Below, piece after piece: positions 1 through 8,959 of a stretch of DNA of 64,000 nt. The notes under the pieces were generated by a model that saw only the letters and a list, made by a program, of their open reading frames with translations, was not told where the DNA came from and searched no databases. Numbering within the stretch: the stretch's first letter is position 1; each line of letters starts with the position of its first letter. Made by a program: the position numbers and the translations under genes. The DNA is from Undibacterium sp. (GTDB lineage Bacteria > Pseudomonadota > Gammaproteobacteria > Burkholderiales > Burkholderiaceae_D), in NCBI GenBank assembly GCA_030645915.1, contig JAUSNO010000025.1:1-64000 (forward strand), read 5' to 3'.

Positions 1-137
1 GCTTTAGCTTCGCCGCCGAATTTTTTCGACAAGACTGTGGCAATCGCTGCTGTCAGTGTTGTTTTACCGTGATCTACGTGACCAATTGTGCCGACGTTGA
101 CGTGCGGCTTGGTGCGTTCGAACTTACCTTTTGCCAT
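1..137 (-). CDS. tuf: Elongation factor Tu, N-terminal part
   Basis: The first 45 residues of EF-Tu, the GTPase that delivers aminoacyl-tRNA to the ribosome; the rest lies beyond the window edge. The GTP-binding P-loop GHVDHGKT is at residues 19-26. An AGGAG ribosome site lies six bases before the ATG. It is the last visible gene of a unit with three upstream tRNAs, the same order as the E. coli tyrU-glyT-thrT-tufB unit. The identification is secure from the N-terminus alone. Confidence 0.97.
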   Translation of the reverse strand, partial: MAKGKFERTKPHVNVGTIGHVDHGKTTLTAAIATVLSKKFGGEAK

Positions 138-220
138 TTTAGACTCCTAACGATTTTATGAGCGATTTTATGAAATTACTCAGGCACAAGCCCGACAACC
201 TTAAATCAACGACAGATTCC

Positions 221-296
<76 letters not shown>

Positions 297-336
297 GCTA
301 ATTTGCAGGGCAAAGAACGCCACACAAAAGCGAAAC

Positions 337-410
337 TGGAGCGGGTGAAGGGAATCGAACCCTCGTCATAAGCTTGGAAGGCTTCAGCTCTACCATTAAG
401 CTACACCCGC
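337..410 (-). tRNA. tRNA-Gly (TCC)
   Basis: A 74-base minus-strand cloverleaf. The acceptor stem is GCGGGTG/CACCCGC, the anticodon loop carries TCC, and CCA is encoded. It is the middle tRNA of the tRNA-tuf unit. Confidence 0.97.
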
Positions 411-438
411 GCGGCCCTACAGCCAAAATTCTTACCTA

Positions 439-523
<85 letters not shown>

Positions 524-537
524 ATAGGGAACCCCAG

Positions 538-566
538 ATTATGGAGAAATTCATTTCGAGTGTCAA
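538..566 (-). promoter_or_regulatory. Sigma-70 promoter of the tRNA-tuf unit
   Basis: On the minus strand a perfect -35 TTGACA (561-566) is followed after exactly 17 bases by CATAAT (538-543), about 15 bases before tRNA-Tyr. The bases after the -10 are GC-rich (CTGGGG), the type of discriminator linked to stringent control. The remainder of the 524-841 gap is AT-rich and I see no gene in it. Confidence 0.85.
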
Positions 567-841
567 CACCTTTTCCAAACTTTTTAAAAGGAATGCATTT
601 TTTATGGCGGCCATTGTTCATGCTGTACTTATTCAAATGCTGCCTTCATCCACTCGGCTAAAATATAAAATAACGGCTCAATATAAGTCATGCCTATTTT
701 TCATTAAAAATCTTAATCCGCGATAATTTACCATTTTTCACAAAATTAACGCATAAAGTTCCTTGGCATAACAAATTACATAGAGCAAGATTAAAGGCCT
801 TTACTTCGTTGTTCAACGTGTCAAACCCAGAGGAGATAAAA

Positions 842-1324
842 ATGAATAGATTTACTACGTTCGCACTGTCTGCAACATGCTTGGCGATATCTTTATCAAC
901 TACTTTTGCTTTCGCTGCGGGCGAACGCGGCTCGGAACCTGAAGCACAGGACATGGTCAAAAAAGCAGTTGCCCTGATCAAGTCCGCTGGTCCAGAAAAG
1001 GCTTACAAAACATTTACAGAACATCCGGATGGTGCCTTCAAGGACAGAGACTTATACGTTTTTGTGTATGATTTTGACGGGATTTGCCTGGCGCAGGGTG
1101 CAAATGCAAAATTACTTGGCAAGAATTTAATTGGCATGAAAGACGTTGATGGCAATGCCTTCATTAAAGGAATGGTAGATATGGTGAAAGCGTCTTCTAA
1201 AGGTTGGTACGGTCCATATAAATTTACCAATCCGGCCACGCAGGGCTACGATTTAAAGAAGTCCTATTGTGAGCGTGGCGCTGGCGATACGATGGTATGC
1301 GTTGGCACTTACGCAACCAAGTAA
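842..1324 (+). CDS. Secreted single-Cache-domain protein
   Basis: A 160-residue exported protein. A signal peptide covers about residues 1-27, ending after TFAFAA. The rest resembles a stand-alone periplasmic Cache (sCache) sensor domain, with the YVFVYDFDG strand, a GKNLIGMKD segment and a GWYGPYKFTNP turn typical of Cache proteins that bind small organic ligands. Three cysteines are visible (one in ICLAQG, two near the C-terminus). The start follows an AGAGGAG ribosome site. No signalling partner is adjacent, so its role is unknown. Confidence 0.8.
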   Translation: MNRFTTFALSATCLAISLSTTFAFAAGERGSEPEAQDMVKKAVALIKSAGPEKAYKTFTEHPDGAFKDRDLYVFVYDFDGICLAQGANAKLLGKNLIGMKDVDGNAFIKGMVDMVKASSKGWYGPYKFTNPATQGYDLKKSYCERGAGDTMVCVGTYATK

Positions 1325-1334
1325 TTTTCTGATT

Positions 1335-1362
1335 AAGCGCATGGCTTAAACGCCATGTGCTT
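1335..1362. terminator. Hairpin between convergent genes
   Basis: An 11-base stem (AAGCGCATGGC with GCCATGTGCTT, one wobble pair) around a six-base loop, between the 3' ends of the Cache gene and the mgtC-like gene. There is no long T run on either side, so this is a probable bidirectional stop rather than a textbook terminator. Confidence 0.5.
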
Positions 1363-1370
1363 ACTGGCAC

Positions 1371-2117
1371 CTAGTTGCGCGCATGCGCCAGCTGATAGGA
1401 TTCGATTCCTTCGAATTTACTGAGCTCTTGCGACATGACACTCAGTGAAGTCGCCAATTTTCGATTGATTGCTACAGCTACGAATCGCCATTCAGTCTTG
1501 CCATCTTTGGATCCAATGAAAATCGTCCCTGTGGCCACCTCATAACCGCGCTCCAAAGCAAGTTTTCGGATCGCCGCTTCATTGGCAATAAAACCTTCTT
1601 TAAATTGCATCACTATCGCTACTGCCTGCCTGGACGGCAACCACGACTCCAATTTAACCACCCAAATCATGCATGCCGCAGACAACATTGCCAGCAAAAT
1701 AGCCGCCGAATAGAAACCAACGCCCACCAAAATACCGATTGCTGATGAGGCCCACAAAGACGCTGCGGTGGTCAGGCCACTGATACTGAAGCCTTCTTTC
1801 ATAATGACACCGGCACCCAAAAAACCAATTCCGGTAACGATTCCTTGAATCGTGCGCGACGGATCAAGATTAATGGGGAATGCAGCACGACCGCCGAACC
1901 AGAAATCCGGGTATCCAGTAATGACGACCAACGCGGCAGACGCCATGCATACCAAGCCATAGGTGCGCATTCCGGCTGCCCGGCCGTGATATGAGCGCTC
2001 GTAGCCGACCAAAAAACCCAGCAGCATGGCGCCAGTCAGGTTCAAGAAAATGATGGCGTTGGCACCGAGTTCGGCGTTTGACCAAAAATTTGCCACGTAA
2101 GACGACAATGTATACAT
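1371..2117 (-). CDS. MgtC/SapB family membrane protein
   Basis: A 248-residue membrane protein of the MgtC family. In pathogens these proteins affect magnesium limitation, membrane potential and F1Fo ATPase; in other bacteria the role is unclear. The N-terminal half has four to five hydrophobic segments and the family signatures GYERS and GIGFLGAGVIMKEG. The C-terminal 80 residues look like the soluble ACT-like domain. No clear ribosome site precedes the chosen ATG, so the start is uncertain by a few codons. Confidence 0.9.
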   Translation of the reverse strand: MYTLSSYVANFWSNAELGANAIIFLNLTGAMLLGFLVGYERSYHGRAAGMRTYGLVCMASAALVVITGYPDFWFGGRAAFPINLDPSRTIQGIVTGIGFLGAGVIMKEGFSISGLTTAASLWASSAIGILVGVGFYSAAILLAMLSAACMIWVVKLESWLPSRQAVAIVMQFKEGFIANEAAIRKLALERGYEVATGTIFIGSKDGKTEWRFVAVAINRKLATSLSVMSQELSKFEGIESYQLAHARN

Positions 2118-2489
2118 AGAGATATAGAGGCAATAATTAATGCGGTGAATTCAGTGTAGCAATTCACCAACTAATTGTGTAAATAATTTCCATCTTTCCC
2201 AAGCAAGGCAAGTAGCAGCTCGAAACATCCCGGTCGCCGGATTGACTGACCTGCTGTCCGCATGCCGTTGATCGCCCTGCCAACCGATGAAAGCGCTCAC
2301 CACGCGACCACTACCTTGAGCTTGCCTCCGGCAGCTTCCGCCTGCGGTATGCCATTTGTGCCGCAATCCGCAAGCAGGCTGACAACCCGCACAAACAGTG
2401 CGCTCTGGCCTATGCCATTTTCAATTTATAAATCGAAATACATCGCGGCTTCTTATACAATCTGCAGCAAGAAGAAATCGGAGAAATTT
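2118..2489. other. Intergenic region before the response regulator
   Basis: A reading frame runs through the 3' part in phase with the regulator, but the conserved receiver domain and the ribosome site begin only at 2490. I treat this stretch as a divergent promoter region and see no repeat or RNA gene in it. Confidence 0.4.
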
Positions 2490-3188
2490 ATGTTTCGTGT
2501 GATGCTGGTGGAAGACGATGCACGCCTCGCTGCGTTGGTGATCGAATACCTGGATGGCTATGAATTCAAGGTCGATCTGGTCACGCGCGGCGATACGGCG
2601 CTGGCGCATTTCCATGCCAGCTCGCCCGACGTGGTGGTGCTCGATTTGATGCTGCCAGGCTTGGACGGCATGGTGGTGTGCCGCCAGATCCGCGATGTGA
2701 GTAAGGTGCCGGTTCTGATCTTGACAGCACGCGAAGACTCTTATGATGAAGTCTCTGCACTGGAACAGGGTGCCGACGATTTTGTGAACAAACCGGTGCA
2801 ACCACGCGTCTTGCTGGCACGTTTGCGTGCGCTGTTGCGCCGCGCTCAGCCGATACCTGCGAGTCTGCAAAGCGATGGTACGCAAGACCTGGCATTTGGT
2901 GCCTTGCAGATTTCACGCGGCGACCGCACGGTTCAATGGCGCGGTCAATCTGTCGTTCTGAGCAATACCGAATTCAAGATGTTACTGGTGCTGGCAGAAG
3001 CCGCTGGCCAGGTGTTGTCGCGCGATGCCATTTTAAAGAAATTGCGCGGCATAGAATTCGATGGATTGGACCGCAGCATCGACAACGTCATCTCGCGTCT
3101 GCGCCGCCGTTTCGACGATGCCGACTCTGAAAAAATCAAGACGGTCTGGGGCGAGGGTTATTTATTTTCCCCCTCGACATGGATCTGA
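2490..3188 (+). CDS. OmpR-family response regulator (RstA-like)
   Basis: A 232-residue two-component regulator. The receiver domain spans about residues 1-115, with an acidic pocket at E8-D9-D10, phospho-acceptor D52 (VVLDLMLPG) and the switch lysine in VNKPV. The winged-helix DNA-binding domain spans about 130-230. The start was placed at MFRVMLVEDD because the domain begins there and GGAG lies just upstream. The most likely partner is the RstB-like kinase at 6404-7741, beyond three opposed genes encoding envelope proteins. Confidence 0.92.
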   Translation: MFRVMLVEDDARLAALVIEYLDGYEFKVDLVTRGDTALAHFHASSPDVVVLDLMLPGLDGMVVCRQIRDVSKVPVLILTAREDSYDEVSALEQGADDFVNKPVQPRVLLARLRALLRRAQPIPASLQSDGTQDLAFGALQISRGDRTVQWRGQSVVLSNTEFKMLLVLAEAAGQVLSRDAILKKLRGIEFDGLDRSIDNVISRLRRRFDDADSEKIKTVWGEGYLFSPSTWI

Positions 3189-3206
3189 CTTTATGTGATG
3201 CGGCGC

Positions 3207-3944
3207 TCAATTAAACTGCGCTGAAATCGCTATCGGTGCGCTTCTGGTGACGAGCTGGCTTTTTTCGGGCGTGCCGGTAAATACGTAAGTCACCGTCTTG
3301 AAATTTTCGTTTGATTCATCCCAGAACGCAGCGCCATCGATTACCGGCAGGAATTGTGCCACGCGTTCGGCGCTCTTCAATTCCACTACCGCATCAGCAG
3401 CTTTTTTGGCATACACAAAACGCACGCCGGTACATTTTTTTCCGCGCAATACGTCGCTACCCAGATAGTTTTGGTAAGCCAGAAGCTGCTCGCAAGCGGC
3501 GCGCAGATCTGCCGCTTCATACACGCCATCAGCACGAATCACAATCGAGGCACGCGGGCGGAACTGATATTGGTTTGCCTTTTGATTCAGGATCAATTCG
3601 GCATTGTCGTCGTAGGCCGCTTTAAGCATGGGCAAGACGGTGCGCCCCGTTGCATCCAGCGGAAGATTAAGTCGCGATGATTTGCTCACCAGGCTCAAGC
3701 GCACGGTCTCCATGGATACGCTCTTATCCTTGGGGCTGATCTGGTAATGATTCTGGATCAGATGCTTGGGTTTGCCGTATTTTTCAAACCACAGCATGGC
3801 TTTATACGCATCGCGATAACTGAACCACTCGGCATCTTTTGCAGACGCCGTGTCATTCACCGTGTCATTCACCGCTGCATGGGCAGCGGCAAACCCCGCT
3901 GCCAACAGCATCAACACAGCCAGAATGTATTTGGGGAAAGTCAT
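3207..3944 (-). CDS. Secreted protein, possibly DUF2987-like
   Basis: A 245-residue exported protein of unknown function, with a signal peptide of about 23 residues ending AAHA. A twofold VNDT repeat follows the cleavage site, encoded by two perfect 12-bp units at 3850-3873. Twelve bases separate it from the MipA-like gene, so the two are co-transcribed. The AYKAMLWFEKYGKP region suggests the DUF2987 family, but that is a recollection, not a search. Its place between an RstA-like regulator and an RstB-like kinase suggests membership of their regulon. Confidence 0.6.
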   Translation of the reverse strand: MTFPKYILAVLMLLAAGFAAAHAAVNDTVNDTASAKDAEWFSYRDAYKAMLWFEKYGKPKHLIQNHYQISPKDKSVSMETVRLSLVSKSSRLNLPLDATGRTVLPMLKAAYDDNAELILNQKANQYQFRPRASIVIRADGVYEAADLRAACEQLLAYQNYLGSDVLRGKKCTGVRFVYAKKAADAVVELKSAERVAQFLPVIDGAAFWDESNENFKTVTYVFTGTPEKSQLVTRSAPIAISAQFN

Positions 3945-3956
3945 GTTCTCTCTGGT

Positions 3957-4799
3957 TTAGAAGCGGTAAGCCAGCGCGCTCGATACCGTTAAATTACCAC
4001 TACGCTCGACCAAGGGGCTAGCGGCGGCACTGCCATTGAGCCGTGTGATATTCAGCGCCGAGGTCAGCAGCCAGGCCGGACTCAAGGCCCAGTTCCAATG
4101 CAGGTCGGCGTGCCAGTCTTTAACGCCAGCCGATACCGCATAAACGCGATTGTGACTGCGCAGCGACTCCGCCGGCGTCACGCCAAAATAGGCCTGACTA
4201 TAGGCCCGATTCGCCACGGTGACCCCAGCCGATACCGACAAAGTGTGGTGCGGCGCAGAAGGGGTAATGCGATAACGCAGATCGCTATTCCAGCGCAAGC
4301 CATCATGGTTATTGCCTGCGCCGTACAGCAAGCTATTGGTCAGGCGCAGCGCATCCGTGAGCGCAACGTGATAGAAACCACCCGCCAGCAGGCGCGGATT
4401 GATATCGTCCATGCCGACCAGTTTATTACCGTTAACCTGAGCACCTTGCGCAATCCCATTATTGATCGATCCCGCTGTGCTCGATGTGCCATAAGGGCTG
4501 CGCCGCCCTTCCAGCATCAGCATCGGCCCGTATTCCTGTTGCGCCTGATCTGACAAGTGCATCCCCGCGCTCATGCCCGCGATGAAGGCCCCGTTACTCC
4601 ATTGCATTTGCACTACCGGCAATGCCGCCACACGCGACTCTTGCGCCCCTTGGTAAGTGGGGCGCGACTCGGCACCCAACCCGATATACAGATCGCGACT
4701 GCCATCCGGCATCAGGTTGGTGGCTGGCGTCTGCGCCAACGCCGCGCCGCCAGCGCCTGACAATAGTAGAAGAAAAAAGAAGGAAAACTTTGCCATCAT
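3957..4799 (-). CDS. MipA/OmpV family outer membrane protein
   Basis: A 280-residue beta-barrel protein with a signal peptide of about 22 residues ending ALAQ. It has the family's opening (IGLGAESRPTYQGAQESRVAALPVV), alternating amphipathic strands and a C-terminal phenylalanine typical of outer membrane barrels. MipA links murein enzymes to the envelope; OmpV-type members are porin-like. It is the upstream partner of the 3207-3944 gene. MipA-like genes near RstAB- or CarSR-type regulators are common. Confidence 0.85.
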   Translation of the reverse strand: MMAKFSFFFLLLLSGAGGAALAQTPATNLMPDGSRDLYIGLGAESRPTYQGAQESRVAALPVVQMQWSNGAFIAGMSAGMHLSDQAQQEYGPMLMLEGRRSPYGTSSTAGSINNGIAQGAQVNGNKLVGMDDINPRLLAGGFYHVALTDALRLTNSLLYGAGNNHDGLRWNSDLRYRITPSAPHHTLSVSAGVTVANRAYSQAYFGVTPAESLRSHNRVYAVSAGVKDWHADLHWNWALSPAWLLTSALNITRLNGSAAASPLVERSGNLTVSSALAYRF

Positions 4800-4884
4800 T
4801 GCGTCTCTTGGGTGATTCGAATCGCGCTATTTTACAAGCGAACTCTTCAGCGCGGATTCTCACCGTTCAGGATATTGGTTTTAT

Positions 4885-6078
4885 TTAATGCGCAAGGGGA
4901 ATCGCGGTAAATTCGACGGGATCATCCGTGCGATCGAGCTCAATCAGGTAGGCCGGGGTCGTGATATTCATGGTGCACAATTCAGCCGAACCAGGAACCC
5001 GGTCATGATGCGCCACATGCAACTTTGCACCACTGCGCCAGACGCTGACATCAGCGATCGCATAACATCCGCCAGGTTTTGATCCAAGAAAAATCGCCAC
5101 CACCATGCGTTTGGAGAAATCAACACCAGGTAGAATCACGCCGCTATTACTGGTGTGCTGAGCCCACAGCGCGGCCCATGCCGTGCCGTCCTTGATGAGC
5201 ACATTTTGCGCTGTCTGCAGCCCTGATCCGGTTGTCACATCGAGCGTATTGAAGGCAACTTTTGTCGCATTCACGTTGATGAATTCGACTGGCAGCTCGA
5301 TCCGGTTGATCACCACCAGATTCATCGGTGTGCTGGCAAGATTTGAAGCGGGATCGCAGCTTTGCACACTGACGTTCTCTTCATCGCTAAATTCTGCGAT
5401 CAGTTTTTGTCCGTTAGCACTCAGCTTAAGGATCTGCGTCACGCTGCAATTATTCGCCGACTTGAAGAACACGCCCAATACCATCTGGGTGCTGAAATCA
5501 ACCGACAAACTCGCACCAGACGCATCTTTTTTTACCTGTCCATCGTCCAGCAACTTACTCCACGCTGCCGCGTCCTTGATGACGATATTCGTGGGTGCTG
5601 CGCCATAATACAAAGGGGCAGCGATCGATACGAAGGGTATCGCACTGCTTACCCCGGACGGCACAGATAATTTCTGCACCGTATGCCCGCTACCCAGGCC
5701 AAGATCGGCCTTATCGAGATTCTTGCTGATGGTGTCAAACATGCTGCGATATTGCTCGTCGGTGCAGCTGGTTTTTGGGCCGGCAATGGTATCGGCGCTG
5801 GAACAAATCATATTTTGCGGTGTATTGCCGTACAAGACCTGGCTATAAGCTGCATCGGCGCAACTACCGGCCTTATCCCAGAACACCTGTTTTTGATCGA
5901 TGACGAACAGGCGATTGCGCAGATTGGCGCAGCTGGCGCCACTGGCAAGCGCGATGAAATCGGCAGTGGCAATGCTTGGCGCGATAGGCGCTATCGGTGT
6001 GTCTGCCAGTTTTCCACCACCGCCGCAACCGCTGATGACAGTTGCCAGCAATAGGCATGGGATCAAAAATTTGTTCAT
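4885..6078 (-). CDS. Hypothetical lipoprotein with two repeated domains
   Basis: A 397-residue lipoprotein with an LLATVISGC lipobox and acylated Cys about 17. No known family is recognised. The body holds two related halves: each has an IKDxxAWxxL segment (IKDAAAWSKLLDD and IKDGTAWAALWAQ) followed by VDFSxxMVxxxFxGS/KS, which indicates an internal duplication of about 140 residues. The start was moved to the ATG before NKFLIPC because AAAGGCG precedes it and the lipoprotein signal begins there. It diverges from the kinase gene. Confidence 0.75.
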   Translation of the reverse strand: MNKFLIPCLLLATVISGCGGGGKLADTPIAPIAPSIATADFIALASGASCANLRNRLFVIDQKQVFWDKAGSCADAAYSQVLYGNTPQNMICSSADTIAGPKTSCTDEQYRSMFDTISKNLDKADLGLGSGHTVQKLSVPSGVSSAIPFVSIAAPLYYGAAPTNIVIKDAAAWSKLLDDGQVKKDASGASLSVDFSTQMVLGVFFKSANNCSVTQILKLSANGQKLIAEFSDEENVSVQSCDPASNLASTPMNLVVINRIELPVEFINVNATKVAFNTLDVTTGSGLQTAQNVLIKDGTAWAALWAQHTSNSGVILPGVDFSKRMVVAIFLGSKPGGCYAIADVSVWRSGAKLHVAHHDRVPGSAELCTMNITTPAYLIELDRTDDPVEFTAIPLAH

Positions 6079-6291
6079 TTTCGCCTTTCTTGGAATGAGG
6101 TTCATGGGATCAATACAGAAACAAGTGAGGCGATGATAAACAGGCTCGCAGGGCAAGTCTTCCCTAGACTGTATGGCAATTGTCATCAAATTGTACAAAC
6201 ACCGCAAGGTCTACACCAGTCCACACTAAGTAATGCGATTTGCTCCCGCAAGCCACGCGCTTCTTATAGAATGCGCTGCTAGGAGAAAACG

Positions 6292-6390
6292 ATGTTTACG
6301 GCAATGATGCTCACTTCCACTATTCTCGCGCCAAGCCCGTCCTGCCGCCCGCAGGTGATGCGGCCTGCGCAAAAACATCGCCTAAGCTGA
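6292..6390 (+). CDS. Small leader-like reading frame upstream of the kinase
   Basis: A 32-codon frame starting MFTAMMLTSTIL with a strong ribosome site (TAGGAGAAAACG before the ATG). It ends 13 bases before the kinase start, which has no good ribosome site of its own. The arrangement suggests translational coupling, a leader peptide or the remnant of a lost gene. No homology is claimed. Confidence 0.4.
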   Translation: MFTAMMLTSTILAPSPSCRPQVMRPAQKHRLS

Positions 6391-6403
6391 CTGACGTTGA
6401 ACG

Positions 6404-7741
6404 ATGAATCGCCTCTTCTTCCGCTTCTTCCTGCTCGTGATGCTCTCGATCACGCTCGCCACCTTCATCATTTATGGCGCCATCAGCTGGCTGTTCGGCG
6501 ATCCGCTGGAAGAAAATGCCGCCAGACAGGCAGCGCCACAAATCTTCTTGCTGGAACAATATATCGACAAGGCACCCGCCGATGAATGGCTGGTGCGCCT
6601 GAATAAAGTCAGGGAAGTCTCGCATGTCAAACTCGATCTGATCCCCTTGCAGCAGGCACTGACGCGCCTGCCGGCGGCGCGGCACGCGGCATTGCAAAGT
6701 GGCGCTGTCGTGATTGATGCTGGCAATAAATCCTTCTTCCGGCGGGTGGATTTGCGTGGCGACAAATATGTCGGCAGCGAGAGCGATGTCGTGCTGGCGC
6801 AGGATTTGCCCATCGATGTCGCGTTGGCGCTGAAGATGGAAGCGCTGCGTTACGTGATCGTGGCGCTGGCCTTGCTGATACCGATCGCCTTATGGTCGCG
6901 CGCGCACTGGCAGGGGCTGCAAGACTTATCCAAAGTGGCCGACGCGTTTGGTGACGGGCAATTATCGGCGCGCGCCTCAATCAAAAAATCCGCCAGCATC
7001 TATCCGCTGGCCGAGCGCATCAACAGCATGGCGGCGCGCATACAGACTTTGCTGGGTGCGCAACAACATCTGCTGCATTCGGTCTCGCACGAACTGCGCA
7101 CCCCGATTGCGCGGCTGGAATTCGGCATGGAACTGCTGCGCAAGACGGCCAAAGACCAGGCAATGGATACACGTATCGATGCCATGCAGGAAGATCTGAC
7201 CGAACTCAATGCGCTGGTGAGTGAATTGCTCAGCATGGCGAAACTCAATCAGCAACATGGCCTGCAATCGGCACCGTTTCAACTGGCGACAAGCTTACAA
7301 GTTTGCATACAGGGCTTGCAACACGAACTGGCAGCGCATGAAGTCATCGTCAATCTGGCAAATGACGGCACCGTTATCAATGGCGAGCAACACTTGCTGA
7401 CACGCGCCATTGGCAATCTGCTTAAAAATGCAGCTAAATATGCAGAACGGAAAATTGCCATCTCATCCAGCGCAAGCGCCGACGGCGGTATTGATATCGT
7501 GGTGGAAGATGACGGGCCAGGCATACCCGTTGCGGAACGTGAACGCATCTTCGAGCCATTTTATCGGCTCGACCGCAGCCGCGACCGCGCTACCGGCGGG
7601 TTTGGGCTTGGTCTATCGATCGCGCTGCAGGCGGTACAGCAGCATGGCGGGAGAATCTCTGTCGATGCATCAGAACTGGGCGGCGCCCGCTTTGTGATTA
7701 GCTTGCCTGGTCATACTGCCGGCCAATCCGTAGGCCGCTGA
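6404..7741 (+). CDS. Sensor histidine kinase (RstB-like)
   Basis: A 445-residue membrane kinase. The first membrane helix spans residues 5-30, followed by an extracytoplasmic segment of about 115 residues and a second helix near 148-164. A HAMP linker and HisKA follow, with phospho-accepting H229 in SVSHELRTP. The HATPase domain shows the N box (NLLKNAAKYAE), DDGPGIP and FGLGLSI. The N-terminal architecture resembles E. coli RstB, and the probable partner is the RstA-like regulator at 2490-3188. Envelope genes between the two are plausible targets. Confidence 0.9.
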   Translation: MNRLFFRFFLLVMLSITLATFIIYGAISWLFGDPLEENAARQAAPQIFLLEQYIDKAPADEWLVRLNKVREVSHVKLDLIPLQQALTRLPAARHAALQSGAVVIDAGNKSFFRRVDLRGDKYVGSESDVVLAQDLPIDVALALKMEALRYVIVALALLIPIALWSRAHWQGLQDLSKVADAFGDGQLSARASIKKSASIYPLAERINSMAARIQTLLGAQQHLLHSVSHELRTPIARLEFGMELLRKTAKDQAMDTRIDAMQEDLTELNALVSELLSMAKLNQQHGLQSAPFQLATSLQVCIQGLQHELAAHEVIVNLANDGTVINGEQHLLTRAIGNLLKNAAKYAERKIAISSSASADGGIDIVVEDDGPGIPVAERERIFEPFYRLDRSRDRATGGFGLGLSIALQAVQQHGGRISVDASELGGARFVISLPGHTAGQSVGR

Positions 7742-7773
7742 TCTCATTCAAAACAGAATAAGTGCAGGCCTGT

Positions 7774-7834
7774 CACGCAATATCCATGCGGGTTTCCAGC
7801 CTGCCTGGCCTGCAAGCCGCATGTAGCATGCGTG
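7774..7834 (+). repeat. 61-bp palindromic repeat, copy 1
   Basis: The left arm CACGCAATATCCATGCGGG pairs imperfectly with the right arm ending TGCGTG. One of nine copies of a dispersed family. It lies between the 3' ends of the kinase and the small frame at 7917, a convergent junction. Confidence 0.8.
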
Positions 7835-7916
7835 CTGGGCTTGCCTGTTTTTATATCTACGGGGCTACCAAGGCGTCGCTACCAAGCATTCCTGACACGC
7901 CACCAGCCAATTGCTA

Positions 7917-8012
7917 TTAGCTGCCTTCTTTATTCAAAACCAATGAGGCGAAAGCTGCTGCTACCAGGACGAAAGTGGCGATTAATTGTGCTTCTACGAT
8001 GGCGTTGATCAT
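7917..8012 (-). CDS. Predicted 31-residue membrane peptide
   Basis: A frame of 31 codons, MINAIVEAQL followed by a continuous hydrophobic stretch (IATFVLVAAAFASLVL) and a polar tail NKEGS. AAAGGA stands eight bases before the ATG. The form is that of a single-pass membrane microprotein. It lies in a convergent position between the kinase and the SDR gene, about 128 bases upstream of no other gene on its strand. Function is unknown and no homologue is claimed. Confidence 0.5.
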   Translation of the reverse strand: MINAIVEAQLIATFVLVAAAFASLVLNKEGS

Positions 8013-8140
8013 GATTTTTTCCTTTTATTGATTGACGGAAAGAATCATAGCAAAACGACAGTTATAAATATAATTTTCATTTATTATAAAAGACATTCAC
8101 AAAAAGAATATCAAAACTCCCGCCGGCGAAAAGACCAAGC

Positions 8141-8959
8141 TTATTGCGGCCGCACATCCTTCTTCAAGGCAGCCAACGCCAACTTCTCGACCATCGCCGG
8201 CGCGATGAGTTTTAACCAGCGCCCCAGCTTGCCCTTGGCCGACATCACGACTTCGCGCTGGCCTTGCTCCATGCCATTAATAATGCGTCTGGCGCACTCT
8301 TCCACCGACATGGCATCATCTTCCTTCAGGCCGCTGCTGCCCGCCGCGTCACCGGCCGCGTTATAGCCGCGATAGCGGATTTGCGTTGCCACTACGCCTG
8401 GATAGGCGACGGTAACTGTGACGCCGGCACTCTTCATTTCTGCACGCAGGCTTTCAAAAAACCCACCCATGGCAAACTTGCTGGCGCTGTAGGCAGTGCG
8501 ACCAGGCACGCCGATCAGGCCCGCCAATGAAGACACCGCGACGATCTTGCCGCGCGCGGCTTTCAGGTGCGGCAGGGCGGCATGGGTGCACCACAGGCTG
8601 CCCCAGAAATTGATGCGCATCAGCTCTTCATACCAGGCCAGGTTCTCGACTTCTTCAAACAGCGCATGGGCAGACTTACCGGCATTATTGATCAGCGCAT
8701 CGATGCGGCCAAAGCGTTCGATGGTGCCGGCGATCAGCTGGCGGCATTGCGGCTCGATGCCGACATCGGTTTTTACCACCAGCGTTGCGCTGCCGTGCCT
8801 GGCACAATCGTCGGCTACCGTTTGCAGCAGATCCTGGTTGCGGGCGGCCAGCACCAATGCCAATTTACTGCCATATTTGGCGGCCAGCTGGCGCGCCATC
8901 TCTGCGCCTATACCATCCGAGCTGCCGGTAATGATGATGACCTTAGGCTGCCCGCTCAT
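8141..8959 (-). CDS. SDR family oxidoreductase
   Basis: A 272-residue classical short-chain dehydrogenase/reductase. The cofactor motif TGSSDGIG is at residues 11-18, NNAG at 91-94, and the catalytic Ser near 143 with Y157 and K161 (YSASK). R40 after the second strand suggests NADP preference. The start codon overlaps the stop of the upstream aldolase gene (ATGA), so they form an operon with the HD-domain gene. The substrate is unknown. Confidence 0.9.
   Translation of the reverse strand: MSGQPKVIIITGSSDGIGAEMARQLAAKYGSKLALVLAARNQDLLQTVADDCARHGSATLVVKTDVGIEPQCRQLIAGTIERFGRIDALINNAGKSAHALFEEVENLAWYEELMRINFWGSLWCTHAALPHLKAARGKIVAVSSLAGLIGVPGRTAYSASKFAMGGFFESLRAEMKSAGVTVTVAYPGVVATQIRYRGYNAAGDAAGSSGLKEDDAMSVEECARRIINGMEQGQREVVMSAKGKLGRWLKLIAPAMVEKLALAALKKDVRPQ

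Noticed and set aside
541-726. A 61-codon frame after the tRNA-Tyr promoter
   Set aside because: It overlaps the promoter of the tRNA-tuf unit, has no ribosome site and its composition is that of non-coding AT-rich DNA.
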